This document shows positions 32,174 through 40,559 of a stretch of 48,844 nucleotides of DNA, one piece after another. Made by a program: the position numbers and the translations under genes. This DNA is from CAZZNQ01 sp964655775 (lineage in GTDB: Bacteria; Planctomycetota; Brocadiia; SM23-32). The stretch is taken from NCBI GenBank assembly GCA_964655775.1, contig CAZZNQ010000021.1, positions 1 to 48,844 of the forward strand, read 5' to 3'. Each line of letters starts with the position of its first letter. The first letter of the stretch is position 1. Under the pieces are notes generated by a model, which did not search any database, was not told the DNA's origin, and worked only from the letters and a program-made list of their open reading frames with translations.

Positions 32174-33925
32174 TCATGCCTCCTTCGCGGGCGGCAGCCG
32201 GGCTTCGCCGTATTGCTGCGCGAACACTTCGCGGTAGAGCGCGCCGGGCCGGCAAAGCAGCTCGTGATGCACGCCCTGCTCCACCACCTTCCCGTCTTCC
32301 ATGACCACCACCTGCCCGGCGTCCCTGGCCATGAGCACGCGGTGAACGATGATGATGCAGGTGCGTCCGGCCATGGCGTCGCGGATGGCCGCGTTGACCG
32401 TCTCGGCCGATTCGGTGTCCAGGGAAGCCGTCGCCTCGTCCACGATCAGGACGAGGGGGTCGGCGATCAGCGCTCTTGCCAGCCCGATCTTCTGGCGCAC
32501 GCCGGTGGAGAGCTTCAGCCCGCCGGTGCCCACGCGCGTCTCGTATCCGGCTTTGAGTTCCGACACGAACTCGTCCAGCCCCAGCGCTTTGCTGACCTGG
32601 ACCATCCGATCCTCCGAGACTTCGGGCCGCCCGTAGCACAGGTTCTCTCGGATGGTCCCGTCGAAGACGGCCGACTCCGGCAGCACCATCGCCAGCGCCT
32701 GCCGGTAGTCGCGCAGGCGATAATCGCGTATGTCCTTGCCGTCCACGGCGATGCGCCCTTCGTCAGGATCGTAGAAGCGCCTCAGCAGCATAGCCAGCGT
32801 GCTGCGTCCGGAGCCGGGCGTGCCCACCACGGCCACGTGGCTGCCGGCGCGCACGTCCAGGTGAATGTCGCGTAGGACCGGTCGCCCGCCGCCGTACTCG
32901 AAGGTGACGCCGTCCACGCGGATGTCGCCCAGCAGCGTCTCGACCGGCTCGGCTTCCGGTTTCTCCGTTATGGCGGGAGGTCTCTCCAGGATCTCGTTGA
33001 TGCGGTCGATGGAAACCCCCACCTGGACGAACTGATTGGCCACGCCCGCGAAGCGCACCACGGGCCCCAGAATCTGAGTGGCGTACGCGCAGAACGCCAC
33101 CACGTCGCCGTACCCCATGGAGCCGCGCAGAAAGTAGTAGCATCCGGCAACGTAAATCGCCGTGTTCCCCACCTTGTTCACGAAGGCGCATAGCTGGTTG
33201 TATGCCGTGCTGTAGGCGGAACCCTTTATCGCCGCGTTCATAACCTGCTTGGCTTGGGAGGAGAAGTGCGCGGCCTCCTGCTTCTCCTGCCCATAAGACT
33301 GTATCAGCTCGTGCGCGCTCAGCCGCTCCTGCAGCGTCGAGGAAACGTGGTCCATGTTGGAGCGCAGCACCGCCGTCGCGGTCTGGATGCGCTTGGCAAA
33401 GAACCGATAGTTCAGAAGATACGCGGGCAAAAGAGCGAAGGTCAGGAGCGAGAGCGGCACGCTGAGCTTCAGCATCACGGCCACGGCGAACGCAACGGCC
33501 ACCGCGTCGGCGATCAGCGTGATGAGCCCACCCGTGACGACGGTGCTCACGGTGGCGACGTCGTTCATGAGGCGCTGCGAGATACCGCCGACGGGCATTT
33601 CGCCGTAGAAACGGAGCGACAGCCGCATCAGGTGACGGAAGATGCGCTTGCGGGTGCGGCCGATGATGGCGAGCCCGACCGTGTCCAGCGTGATGCTGTT
33701 CGCGATGTTGACGACCGATCTGAGCACCGGAACCGCCAGCAGCAACCCCACCACCAGCGGAAAGATGCCCCAGTTCCCCTCGCCGGCCACGTCGTTTATC
33801 AGGCGGCGCATAAGCAGGGGCGTGGCCATTCCTATGAGCGTCAGCCCGCCGGTGAGAGCCAGCGCCAGCAGCAGCTTGCCCGCGAACGGACGCAGGAACC
33901 TGATTACTTGCCTTATCCGTTGCAC
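32174..33925 (-). CDS. ABC half-exporter A, Walker A lysine replaced
   Basis: 583 residues: an exporter transmembrane domain (about 1-315) and a nucleotide-binding domain. Walker A is GTPGSGRST (368-376), with the essential lysine replaced by Arg374; I checked that the codon reads CGC. The signature is LSTGV (472-476) and the Q-loop position is Pro416. Walker B with the catalytic Glu497 (VDEATASLD) and His528 (VHRV) are intact. The GTG at 33925 has a weak ribosome-binding site. The stop overlaps the start region of subunit B, so the two are translationally coupled. It is divergent from the GH130 operon, 204 bases away. Confidence 0.9.
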   Translation of the reverse strand: MQRIRQVIRFLRPFAGKLLLALALTGGLTLIGMATPLLMRRLINDVAGEGNWGIFPLVVGLLLAVPVLRSVVNIANSITLDTVGLAIIGRTRKRIFRHLMRLSLRFYGEMPVGGISQRLMNDVATVSTVVTGGLITLIADAVAVAFAVAVMLKLSVPLSLLTFALLPAYLLNYRFFAKRIQTATAVLRSNMDHVSSTLQERLSAHELIQSYGQEKQEAAHFSSQAKQVMNAAIKGSAYSTAYNQLCAFVNKVGNTAIYVAGCYYFLRGSMGYGDVVAFCAYATQILGPVVRFAGVANQFVQVGVSIDRINEILERPPAITEKPEAEPVETLLGDIRVDGVTFEYGGGRPVLRDIHLDVRAGSHVAVVGTPGSGRSTLAMLLRRFYDPDEGRIAVDGKDIRDYRLRDYRQALAMVLPESAVFDGTIRENLCYGRPEVSEDRMVQVSKALGLDEFVSELKAGYETRVGTGGLKLSTGVRQKIGLARALIADPLVLIVDEATASLDTESAETVNAAIRDAMAGRTCIIIVHRVLMARDAGQVVVMEDGKVVEQGVHHELLCRPGALYREVFAQQYGEARLPPAKEA

Positions 33926-34129
33926 TATCTGGCGCAGTGGTTAGAGGATGATGTTCAAACAAATGCTAATGACGCATGGAGCGTGTGTCAAAAGCGCAGC
34001 CGGGCGGTTGCGGCATCTGTCCCGGGAGCGGTGCGGCGTCGTTCGCTAACAAAGGGCCGATCCGGTTAGTATAGTCGTGTTCTGTGGTCACGGGCCGAAT
34101 CCCCTTCGGGCTCTGGCGAGGTGGTTCCG

Positions 34130-35053
34130 ATGAGAGAAGAGCTTTTTGCGCGGAGCGAGTTCAACCCCCTTATTCAGGCGACCGACCTGCCCTACCAGGC
34201 GAACGCCGTGTTCAATGCCGGGGCAGTGGATCTCGGGGATGAAGTGCTGTTGCTGATGCGCGTGGAGAGCTGTTCGGGGCGGTCGCATCTCATCGTGGCC
34301 CGCAGCGCGGACGGCGTCACGAACTGGGAAGTGGAGGACCGGGCGCTCCTTCACTCGTCGCAGGGATGCCGGTACGAGACAAACGGGGTCGAGGATTGCC
34401 GCATCACCTACCTGGAAGAGCTCGAGGCATGGCTGATTGTCTACACCGCCTATTCGGAGTTCGGTCCGGGCGTCGCCATCGCGTCGACGAAGGACTTCAA
34501 GAGCGTGGACCGGCTTGGCCTGGTCCGGCCCCCGGACGACAAGAATGCGACGCTGTTCCCGACCAAGTTCGGCGGCGAGTACGCCATGCTCCATCGCCCG
34601 CCTGCCAGCGGCGGCAGCATATGGATCTCCTACTCCGATGACCTGGTCTACTGGGGCAAACCCCAGATGGTCCTTCACGCCCGGGGCGCGCCCTGGTGGG
34701 ACGGCACGCGCGTGGGCGCCGGGCTGCCGCCCATCCGCATCGACCAGGGCTGGTTGCTCATCTACCACGGGGTCAAGGAATTGGCCAGCGCGCCCCTGTA
34801 TCGGCTGGGCGGCGCCATCCTGGATGCGGAGGAGCCGGAGAAGGTTGTTGCCCGGTCGCGGCGCTGGCTGCTGGGCCCCCGCGAGCCGTACGAACGCACC
34901 GGCGACGCCGACAACGTGGTCTTCGCGTGCGGCGGCTTCGTGCGGGACGGCGATCTGTGGATGTACTATGGGGCAGGAGACTGCTCCATATGTCTTGCCC
35001 GGGCTCCCGTCGCGGGTATCATAGACGTGGTGTGCGAGGACCCTATCACCTGA
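34130..35053 (+). CDS. GH130-family glycoside phosphorylase/hydrolase
   Basis: 307 residues with a five-bladed propeller pattern. The start NPLIQATDLPYQANAVFNAGA and LLMRVESCSGRSHLIVARSADGV match GH130, whose members are mainly beta-mannoside phosphorylases or beta-1,2-mannosidases. CRITYLEEL, HRPPASGGSIWISYSDDL and WLLIYHGV are consistent with the fold. It has no signal peptide, so the substrate is met in the cytoplasm. The ATG at 34130 is preferred over a GTG at 34121 for GCGAGG upstream. It is the first gene of a carbohydrate operon with a deacetylase, a glycosyltransferase and an (alpha/alpha)6 enzyme. The exact linkage cannot be told. Confidence 0.87.
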   Translation: MREELFARSEFNPLIQATDLPYQANAVFNAGAVDLGDEVLLLMRVESCSGRSHLIVARSADGVTNWEVEDRALLHSSQGCRYETNGVEDCRITYLEELEAWLIVYTAYSEFGPGVAIASTKDFKSVDRLGLVRPPDDKNATLFPTKFGGEYAMLHRPPASGGSIWISYSDDLVYWGKPQMVLHARGAPWWDGTRVGAGLPPIRIDQGWLLIYHGVKELASAPLYRLGGAILDAEEPEKVVARSRRWLLGPREPYERTGDADNVVFACGGFVRDGDLWMYYGAGDCSICLARAPVAGIIDVVCEDPIT

Positions 35054-35087
35054 CAGGCGGCAGGTGCCGCGTTGGACGGGCGTCGCC

Positions 35088-35726
35088 ATGGAACGCGCCG
35101 GGCGAAAAAAGGTGGCGGTTGTCGTGGCCCATCCGGACGACGAAACGCTGTGGGCGGGGGGCACGCTGCTGCTGCACCCGGAGTGGGAGTGCACCGTGGT
35201 GACTCTCTGCCGCGGAAGCGATGCCGACCGGGCGCCGCGCTTCGCACGGGCCGTGAAGGCGCTGGGGGCCAAGGGCCGCATGGCAGACCTGGATGACGGT
35301 CCGGAGCAGACGCCGCTTCAGGCAGAAACGGTGCGCGAGGCCGTCGTGGACCTGCTCCCGAAGGAGCGCTTCGACCTGCTGCTCACGCACGGCCCGAAGG
35401 GCGAATACACGCACCATCGCCGCCACGAGGAAGTGTCGGAAGCCGTCTCGACCCTTTGGAGGAATGGGTTACTCCTGGCGGACGAGATCCGCATGTTCGC
35501 GTACGAGGACGGCGGCGGAGCACAGTTGCCCCGTGCGCGGCCCGACGCGCACCTGGTGGCGGAGCTGCCGGCGGACGTCTGGCGGCGGAAATACGCGATC
35601 GTAACCGAAACCTATGGATTCGCCCCGGAGAGCTTCGAGGCTCGGACGACGCCCAGGACCGAAGCATTCTGGGTTTTCACGGACGCTGAAGACCTGGATC
35701 TCAGACTCAGGAGGCAAAGCCGATGA
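35088..35726 (+). CDS. PIG-L (LmbE) family deacetylase
   Basis: 212 residues from the ATG at 35088; an in-frame GTG at 35064 is also possible, and neither has a strong ribosome-binding site. AHPDDE (about 15-20) and the later HHRRHEE segment are the zinc-binding motifs of PIG-L enzymes, which remove N-acetyl groups from GlcNAc-containing compounds. The gene overlaps the next one by 4 bases (ATGA), so coupling with the glycosyltransferase is likely. Deacetylation of a GlcNAc conjugate made or used by this operon is inferred. It does not look like a bacillithiol or mycothiol locus, because the accompanying transferase is not BshA- or MshA-like. Confidence 0.87.
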   Translation: MERAGRKKVAVVVAHPDDETLWAGGTLLLHPEWECTVVTLCRGSDADRAPRFARAVKALGAKGRMADLDDGPEQTPLQAETVREAVVDLLPKERFDLLLTHGPKGEYTHHRRHEEVSEAVSTLWRNGLLLADEIRMFAYEDGGGAQLPRARPDAHLVAELPADVWRRKYAIVTETYGFAPESFEARTTPRTEAFWVFTDAEDLDLRLRRQSR

Positions 35727-36865
35727 AGGTTCTGGTGCTCTACGACTACCCGCCCACGCCCGGCGGGCTGGCCACGCAAGGCGACCTCCTCTACCGCGGC
35801 CTCAAAGAGATCGGCGTGGACGCGCACGCCGTCCACTTCGAATCGGCCCAGGAAAAGGAATGGTACTACCGCTGGTTCGAGCCGGACGTGGTCCTCGGGG
35901 TGGGCTACTGGGGTCACACGCCGCACCTTGTTCTTCACCCGCAGCGCTACGGCGTGCAGCCGGTGCCCTGGCTGGTGGCGGACGGCTATATGGCCAACTA
36001 CCAGGAGGTGTTCAACGCTCTGCCCCTGATACTGGTGACATCGACCTGGGTCAAGGAGGTCTACGTTCGGGACGGCCTGAACGCGGAGATTGTGGAGGTG
36101 CTGCCCGTCGGTTGCGACACCGACAAGTTCTGCCCGCGAGAGGCGACGAACCCACAGGTATCCTGCGTTCGTGAGGCGCTGGGCGTGAGCCCGGAGCAGA
36201 TCATGATCCTGACCGTGGGCGGGGACGCCGCCTCCAAAGGCGCGCAGGAGGTCATGCAGGGACTGTCCATGATCGACACCCGTGCGCCCGACTGGAAGTA
36301 CGTCTGCAAGGTCTGGCCCCAGCCGCGAACCGCGCAGCAGAACCTGCTGGACCTGCAGCTTGCCACGCATTTAGGCATAGAGAAAAACGTGGTCTACACC
36401 ACCAGCGTCGTTTCGCGCAACTTCATGCCCTACCTGATGGCCGCCTGCGACATTTACGCAGCCCCGTCCCGGCTGGAGGGCTTCGGGATGCCGCAGGTGG
36501 AGGCCGGCGCCTGCGGGAAGCCGGTGCTGGGCATTAAGGCGATGGCCATGCTGGACACCCTGATCCACGGCGAGACGGCGTTCCTGGCCCGCATCGGACA
36601 GGAGATCCGCATCGGTGAGACGTTCCTGGGCGAGGAATCCGGCTACGAAGCCGGCCACCGGGTGGTGTTCGAGCCGCCACGCACCAGCGATTATCGCGCA
36701 AGCGTTCCCGAGATCGCCGATTACCTGCTGCAGCTGATGAACGATGGCGACCTACGGCGTCGCATGGGCGAGGCCGGCCGAAGGCGCGCCGTCGAGGTCT
36801 ACGACTACCGCGTGGTGGCCCGCCGGTTCGTTGAGCTGATCGGCGACAGGCTGGGGGTCTCCTGA
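35723..36865 (+). CDS. GT-B (GT4-like) glycosyltransferase
   Basis: 380 residues. The N-terminal Rossmann domain opens MKVLVLYDYPPTPGGLATQG. The C-terminal domain has LPVGCDTDKF, a TVGGDAASKG loop and the family E-x7-E segment SRLEGFGMPQVEAGACGKPVLG (about residues 251-272, given here in parts: SRLEGFGMP, QVEAGACGKPV). It transfers a sugar from a nucleotide donor to an unknown acceptor in the cytoplasm. The start overlaps the deacetylase stop codon. The 3-base gap to the next gene supports a tight operon. The combination of GH130, deacetylase and transferase suggests synthesis or remodelling of a small glycoconjugate. Confidence 0.88.
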   Translation: MKVLVLYDYPPTPGGLATQGDLLYRGLKEIGVDAHAVHFESAQEKEWYYRWFEPDVVLGVGYWGHTPHLVLHPQRYGVQPVPWLVADGYMANYQEVFNALPLILVTSTWVKEVYVRDGLNAEIVEVLPVGCDTDKFCPREATNPQVSCVREALGVSPEQIMILTVGGDAASKGAQEVMQGLSMIDTRAPDWKYVCKVWPQPRTAQQNLLDLQLATHLGIEKNVVYTTSVVSRNFMPYLMAACDIYAAPSRLEGFGMPQVEAGACGKPVLGIKAMAMLDTLIHGETAFLARIGQEIRIGETFLGEESGYEAGHRVVFEPPRTSDYRASVPEIADYLLQLMNDGDLRRRMGEAGRRRAVEVYDYRVVARRFVELIGDRLGVS

Positions 36866-36868
36866 ACC

Positions 36869-38068
36869 ATGAGAAGAGACCTGTACGCCCCCGTAGAGGA
36901 GGCCAAGGGAGCCGCGCTCGACGTGCTGCGAAACAACGCCCGCGGGCCGTATCGCGGCCTGCCGCGGACGGCCGCCTGGGGCTATCCGGAACCCTACACC
37001 CGCGACCTGATGATCTCCGCGCTGGGCGTGACGGTAAGCGGCGACGAGGTGCTGATGGCGTCGCTGAGACGCGTGCTGGAGACACTCGCGCGCAATCAGA
37101 CGCGGCTGGGCCACATGCCCGGTCTGGTGCACAACCCGGAGGACCTCGGCGCGAGCGACACCACGCCCCTCTTCCTCATCGGCCTGGCCGCCTACCGCCG
37201 CGCGTCCGGAGAGCCGGAGTTCCTGGGGGAAGCCGCCGCCAAAGCGCTGCAGTGGATGGACTACCAGAGCCCTGAGGATCGCGTGATCGTTGCCCAGCAG
37301 CCGACCAGCGACTGGCGCGACGAACAGTGGGTGCTCGGATACGGACTGTACGTCAACGCCCTGGTCTACGCGTTCCTGCGCCTCTACGGGCGCCACGAAC
37401 GCGCCGACCTGCTGGGGCAGCTCATGAACCGATTCGCGGTGCAGGCCGGCAGCCGCCATCGCCACGTGCACGAGGGGCTGGTGCTGGCGCACAAGCCCTA
37501 TTACGCGGCCTGGTCGTACAAAATCTACGCCGACGAGCGCCTGGACCTCTTGGGCAACAGCCTGGCGGTGCTCTCGGGCATAGCGTCGCGCACGCGCGCC
37601 CGGTCGCTGGTCGCATGGATCGAACGCGAATGCGAGGCGATGCGCGAGAGCGGCCGTCTGGAATCCGAGCTGCCGCCCAATTACTTCCCGTACATCCAGC
37701 GCGACCATCCGGACTGGCGGCCGCGTTACGAGCAATACAACCGCCCCGGCGAGTATCATAACGGCGGCGTCTGGCCGTTCATCTGCGGCTTCTACGTGGC
37801 CGCGACCGTCGCGGCGGACATGCACCGTATCGCCGAGCGGAACCTCGCCGCGTTGTCCCGTCTTGTGCATCACGCCCGGGACCCAAGACTGGAATACGGC
37901 TTCAACGAGTGGCACAGCGCGTTGGACGGCACGCCACGGGGCCAGGATTGGCAGACCTGGTCGGCCGCGATGTACCTGTACGCGGCCCGGTGCGTGGAGG
38001 AGCGGCGCACGCCGCTCTTCGACGAAGCCCGTTCGCACGCGAACGGCGAGAACTCATCCTCGAAATGA
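36869..38068 (+). CDS. (Alpha/alpha)6-barrel glycosidase-like protein
   Basis: 399 residues, cytoplasmic. GYPEPYTRDLMISALGV, DTTPLFLIGLAAY, RDEQWVLGYG, EYHNGGVWPFICGFYVA and FNEWHSALDG are spaced as in glycosidases with an (alpha/alpha)6 barrel such as GH100 invertases, GH63 and the glycogen-debranching C-domain. Acidic residues in TRDL and FNEWH are candidates for catalysis. GH100-like is the closest guess but not certain. It follows the glycosyltransferase by 3 bases and precedes marC by 19 bases. It may hydrolyse a glucoside linked to the GH130 substrate. Confidence 0.75.
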   Translation: MRRDLYAPVEEAKGAALDVLRNNARGPYRGLPRTAAWGYPEPYTRDLMISALGVTVSGDEVLMASLRRVLETLARNQTRLGHMPGLVHNPEDLGASDTTPLFLIGLAAYRRASGEPEFLGEAAAKALQWMDYQSPEDRVIVAQQPTSDWRDEQWVLGYGLYVNALVYAFLRLYGRHERADLLGQLMNRFAVQAGSRHRHVHEGLVLAHKPYYAAWSYKIYADERLDLLGNSLAVLSGIASRTRARSLVAWIERECEAMRESGRLESELPPNYFPYIQRDHPDWRPRYEQYNRPGEYHNGGVWPFICGFYVAATVAADMHRIAERNLAALSRLVHHARDPRLEYGFNEWHSALDGTPRGQDWQTWSAAMYLYAARCVEERRTPLFDEARSHANGENSSSK

Positions 38069-38087
38069 ACGGAAGGTCGTCCCCGAA

Positions 38088-38696
38088 ATGGTCAAGTTCT
38101 GGTTGTGTTTCCTCCCGCTCTTCGTTGCGGTGGATGCCATCGGCACGCTTCCGCTGTTCATGCACCTGACCCACGGACTGGACGGCCGGGACCGTCGGCG
38201 CGTGGTAGTCCAGTCCGTCCTCACGGCGGCGGCGGTGGCCGTCCTGTTCCTGCTGGTGGGCAAGCTCGTGCTGAGCTTCCTGGGGGTGAGCGTGCCCGAC
38301 TTTCTCATCGCCGGCGGCATCCTGCTGTTCGCGATCTCGCTCTCGGACATGCTCGCGGCGGAGAAGCGCCGACGGAAGGTATCACTGGAGACCATCGGTG
38401 CGGTTCCGCTCGGGGTGCCGCTGATTGCGGGGCCGGCCGTTCTGACGACGCAGCTCGTGCTGCTGGACCAGCACGGTCCGCTGCCGACCGTGCTGGCCAC
38501 CGTCATCAACATCGCCCTGGCGGGGATGGTCTTCGCGCTGGCCGGACCGATAAATCGCGTCCTGGGCCGTGCTGGCTCGAAGACGTTGTCTAAGCTGGCC
38601 AGCCTTCTGCTTGCCGCCATCGCCGTGAACATGATCCGCCGGGGGCTGACGGCCGCGTTCTTCACGCCGGAGATGCTCGGACTGGGCGGGCTGTAG
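38088..38696 (+). CDS. MarC-family integral membrane protein
   Basis: 202 residues with about six membrane helices. It starts MVKFWLCFLPLFVAVDAIGTLPLF and contains GGILLFAISLSDML and PLGVPLIAGPAVLTT, matching the MarC/UPF0056 family, whose role is not settled (the older link to antibiotic resistance is doubtful). GGAAGG lies about 11 bases upstream of the ATG, which is preferred over longer open frames that overlap the glycosidase gene. It is probably the last gene of the GH130 operon. glnS has its own promoter after it. Confidence 0.88.
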   Translation: MVKFWLCFLPLFVAVDAIGTLPLFMHLTHGLDGRDRRRVVVQSVLTAAAVAVLFLLVGKLVLSFLGVSVPDFLIAGGILLFAISLSDMLAAEKRRRKVSLETIGAVPLGVPLIAGPAVLTTQLVLLDQHGPLPTVLATVINIALAGMVFALAGPINRVLGRAGSKTLSKLASLLLAAIAVNMIRRGLTAAFFTPEMLGLGGL

Positions 38697-38716
38697 GCAT
38701 CACAGGGGCGCTCTAT

Positions 38717-38745
38717 TTGACAAGCATGGGGCGGCCCTCTAACAT
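38717..38745 (+). promoter_or_regulatory. glnS promoter
   Basis: A perfect TTGACA (38717-38722), a 17-base spacer and TAACAT (38740-38745) make a strong sigma70 promoter about 60 bases upstream of the glnS start. Confidence 0.75.
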
Positions 38746-38804
38746 CATGGAGTGAATCTCCGACTGCACCGTCCCCGCAGTTCCCCCAGCTACGCGAGCC
38801 GACA

Positions 38805-40541
38805 ATGACCCCGCCAGAGAGACAAGACACAGGCAGCAGCGGCGCGGAAACCGGATCCGACGACGATTTCAGGATGCACTTCATCCGCCGCATCATCGAG
38901 GAGGACATCGCGGCCGGCAAGCACGGTGGCCGCGTGCACACCCGCTTCCCTCCCGAGCCGAACGGCTATATGCACATCGGCCATGCCAAGGCCATATGCA
39001 TCAACTTCGGCCTGGCCGAGGACTACGACGGCCTGTGCAACCTGCGCATGGACGACACGAACCCGGTCAAGGAAGAGGCCGAGTACGTCGAGTTCATCAA
39101 GGAAGACGTGCACTGGCTGGGCTTCGACTGGGACGACCGCTTCTTCTACGCCTCCGACTACTTCGACCAGATGCACGAATACGCCTTGCAGTTGATCCGC
39201 CAGGGCGACGCCTACGTCTGCGACCTGAGCCCGGACGAGATGCGCGAGTACCGTGGTACGCCGACCGAGCCGGGGCGGAACAGCCCCTACCGCGATCGCT
39301 CGGTCGAGGAGAACCTGGACCTGTTCGAGCGGATGCGGGCCGGTGAGTTCGACGAGGGCAGTCGAACGCTGCGCGCCAAGATCGACATGGCCAGCCCGAA
39401 CATCAGCCTGCGCGACCCGGTGATGTACCGCATCCTGAAGGTCGACCATCACCGCCAGGGCGACAAGTGGTGCATCTACCCGATGTACGACTTCGCCCAC
39501 TGCCTTGAGGACAGCATCGAGCACATCACCCATTCGCTCTGCTCCATCGAGTTCGAGAACCAGCGGCCGCTTTACGACTGGTACCTGGGCCGTCTCGGCG
39601 TCTACCACCCGCAGCAGATCGAGTTCGCCCGGTTCAACCTGACCAACACCGTGATGAGCAAACGCTACCTGCGGCAACTGGTCGAGGAGGGGCACGTCAG
39701 CGGATGGGACGACCCGCGCCTGCCCACGCTCTGCGGGATGCGGCGTCGCGGCTACACGCCGGAGGCCATACGCGATTTCCTGGACCGAATCGGCGTCGCC
39801 AAGACCGAGAGCACCGTCGACATGGCCTTGCTGGAGAGCGTGCTGCGGGAGGACCTGAACCAGCGTTCGCCGCGCGTGATGGGCGTCGTCAACCCGCTGA
39901 AGGTGGTCATCACCAACTACCCCGAAGGCGAATCGGAGGAGCTGGAGGCGATCAACAACCCGGAGGACGCCTCCGCCGGGACGCGGATGGTACCGTTCTC
40001 GCGCACGCTCTACATCGAGCGCGACGACTTCATGGAGGAGCCGGTTCGCAAGTTCTACCGCCTGGCGCCGGGCCGCGAGGTGCGGCTGCGCTACGCATAC
40101 TTCATCACGTGCGAGGACGTAGTGAAGGACCCCGATTCCAGCGAGGTCGTCGAGCTGCGCTGCACCTATGATCCCGCGACGCGGGGCGGAGACGCCCCGG
40201 ACGGCCGCAAGGTGAAGGCCACACTCCATTGGGTCTCCGCGGAGCACGCCGTGGACGCCGAGGTGCGGCTCTACGACCGGTTGCTGCTGGACGAGCCCGA
40301 AGAGGGGGCGGCGGACGACTTCATCGTCCGGCTGAACCCGGACTCGCTCCAGGTGCTTGAAGGCTGCAAGGTGGAACCCGGCCTGGCAAACGCCGAGCCC
40401 GGCAGCCGCTGGCAGTTCGAGCGCATCGGGTATTTCTGCGTGGACCCGGACTCGGAGCCCGGCGCTCCCGTGTTCAACCGCACGGTCGCCCTCCGCGACA
40501 AGTGGGCGCGCATCCAGAAGGCTCGACGTCAGGGCAGGTAA
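38805..40541 (+). CDS. glnS: Glutaminyl-tRNA synthetase
   Basis: 578 residues. It charges tRNA-Gln with glutamine using ATP. PPEPNGYMHIGHAKA carries the HIGH motif (57-60), and VMSKR gives the MSKR loop (284-287). The tRNA-binding C-terminal region, with YDPATRGGDAPDGRKVKATLHWVS and GAADDF, aligns without gaps to E. coli GlnRS from memory (segments shown: DGRKVKATLHWVS, EGAADDF). Class I catalytic features are complete. Direct GlnRS use rather than the GatCAB amidotransferase route is common in only some bacterial phyla. The ATG at 38805 lacks a strong Shine-Dalgarno sequence. It is convergent with the second ABC pair, 18 bases apart. Confidence 0.96.
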   Translation: MTPPERQDTGSSGAETGSDDDFRMHFIRRIIEEDIAAGKHGGRVHTRFPPEPNGYMHIGHAKAICINFGLAEDYDGLCNLRMDDTNPVKEEAEYVEFIKEDVHWLGFDWDDRFFYASDYFDQMHEYALQLIRQGDAYVCDLSPDEMREYRGTPTEPGRNSPYRDRSVEENLDLFERMRAGEFDEGSRTLRAKIDMASPNISLRDPVMYRILKVDHHRQGDKWCIYPMYDFAHCLEDSIEHITHSLCSIEFENQRPLYDWYLGRLGVYHPQQIEFARFNLTNTVMSKRYLRQLVEEGHVSGWDDPRLPTLCGMRRRGYTPEAIRDFLDRIGVAKTESTVDMALLESVLREDLNQRSPRVMGVVNPLKVVITNYPEGESEELEAINNPEDASAGTRMVPFSRTLYIERDDFMEEPVRKFYRLAPGREVRLRYAYFITCEDVVKDPDSSEVVELRCTYDPATRGGDAPDGRKVKATLHWVSAEHAVDAEVRLYDRLLLDEPEEGAADDFIVRLNPDSLQVLEGCKVEPGLANAEPGSRWQFERIGYFCVDPDSEPGAPVFNRTVALRDKWARIQKARRQGR

Positions 40542-40559
40542 GCGGCCAATGGCCAGCCG

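Noticed and set aside
35088..36865. Deacetylase plus glycosyltransferase as a bacillithiol (bshB-bshA) locus
   Set aside because: The transferase N-terminus and motifs do not look like BshA, and the flanking genes are GH130 and an (alpha/alpha)6 glycosidase.
40182..40199. Hairpin CGGGGCG-GAGA-CGCCCCG similar to the element near cysE
   Set aside because: It lies in the glnS coding sequence and encodes residues that align without an insertion to other GlnRS, so codon choice explains it.
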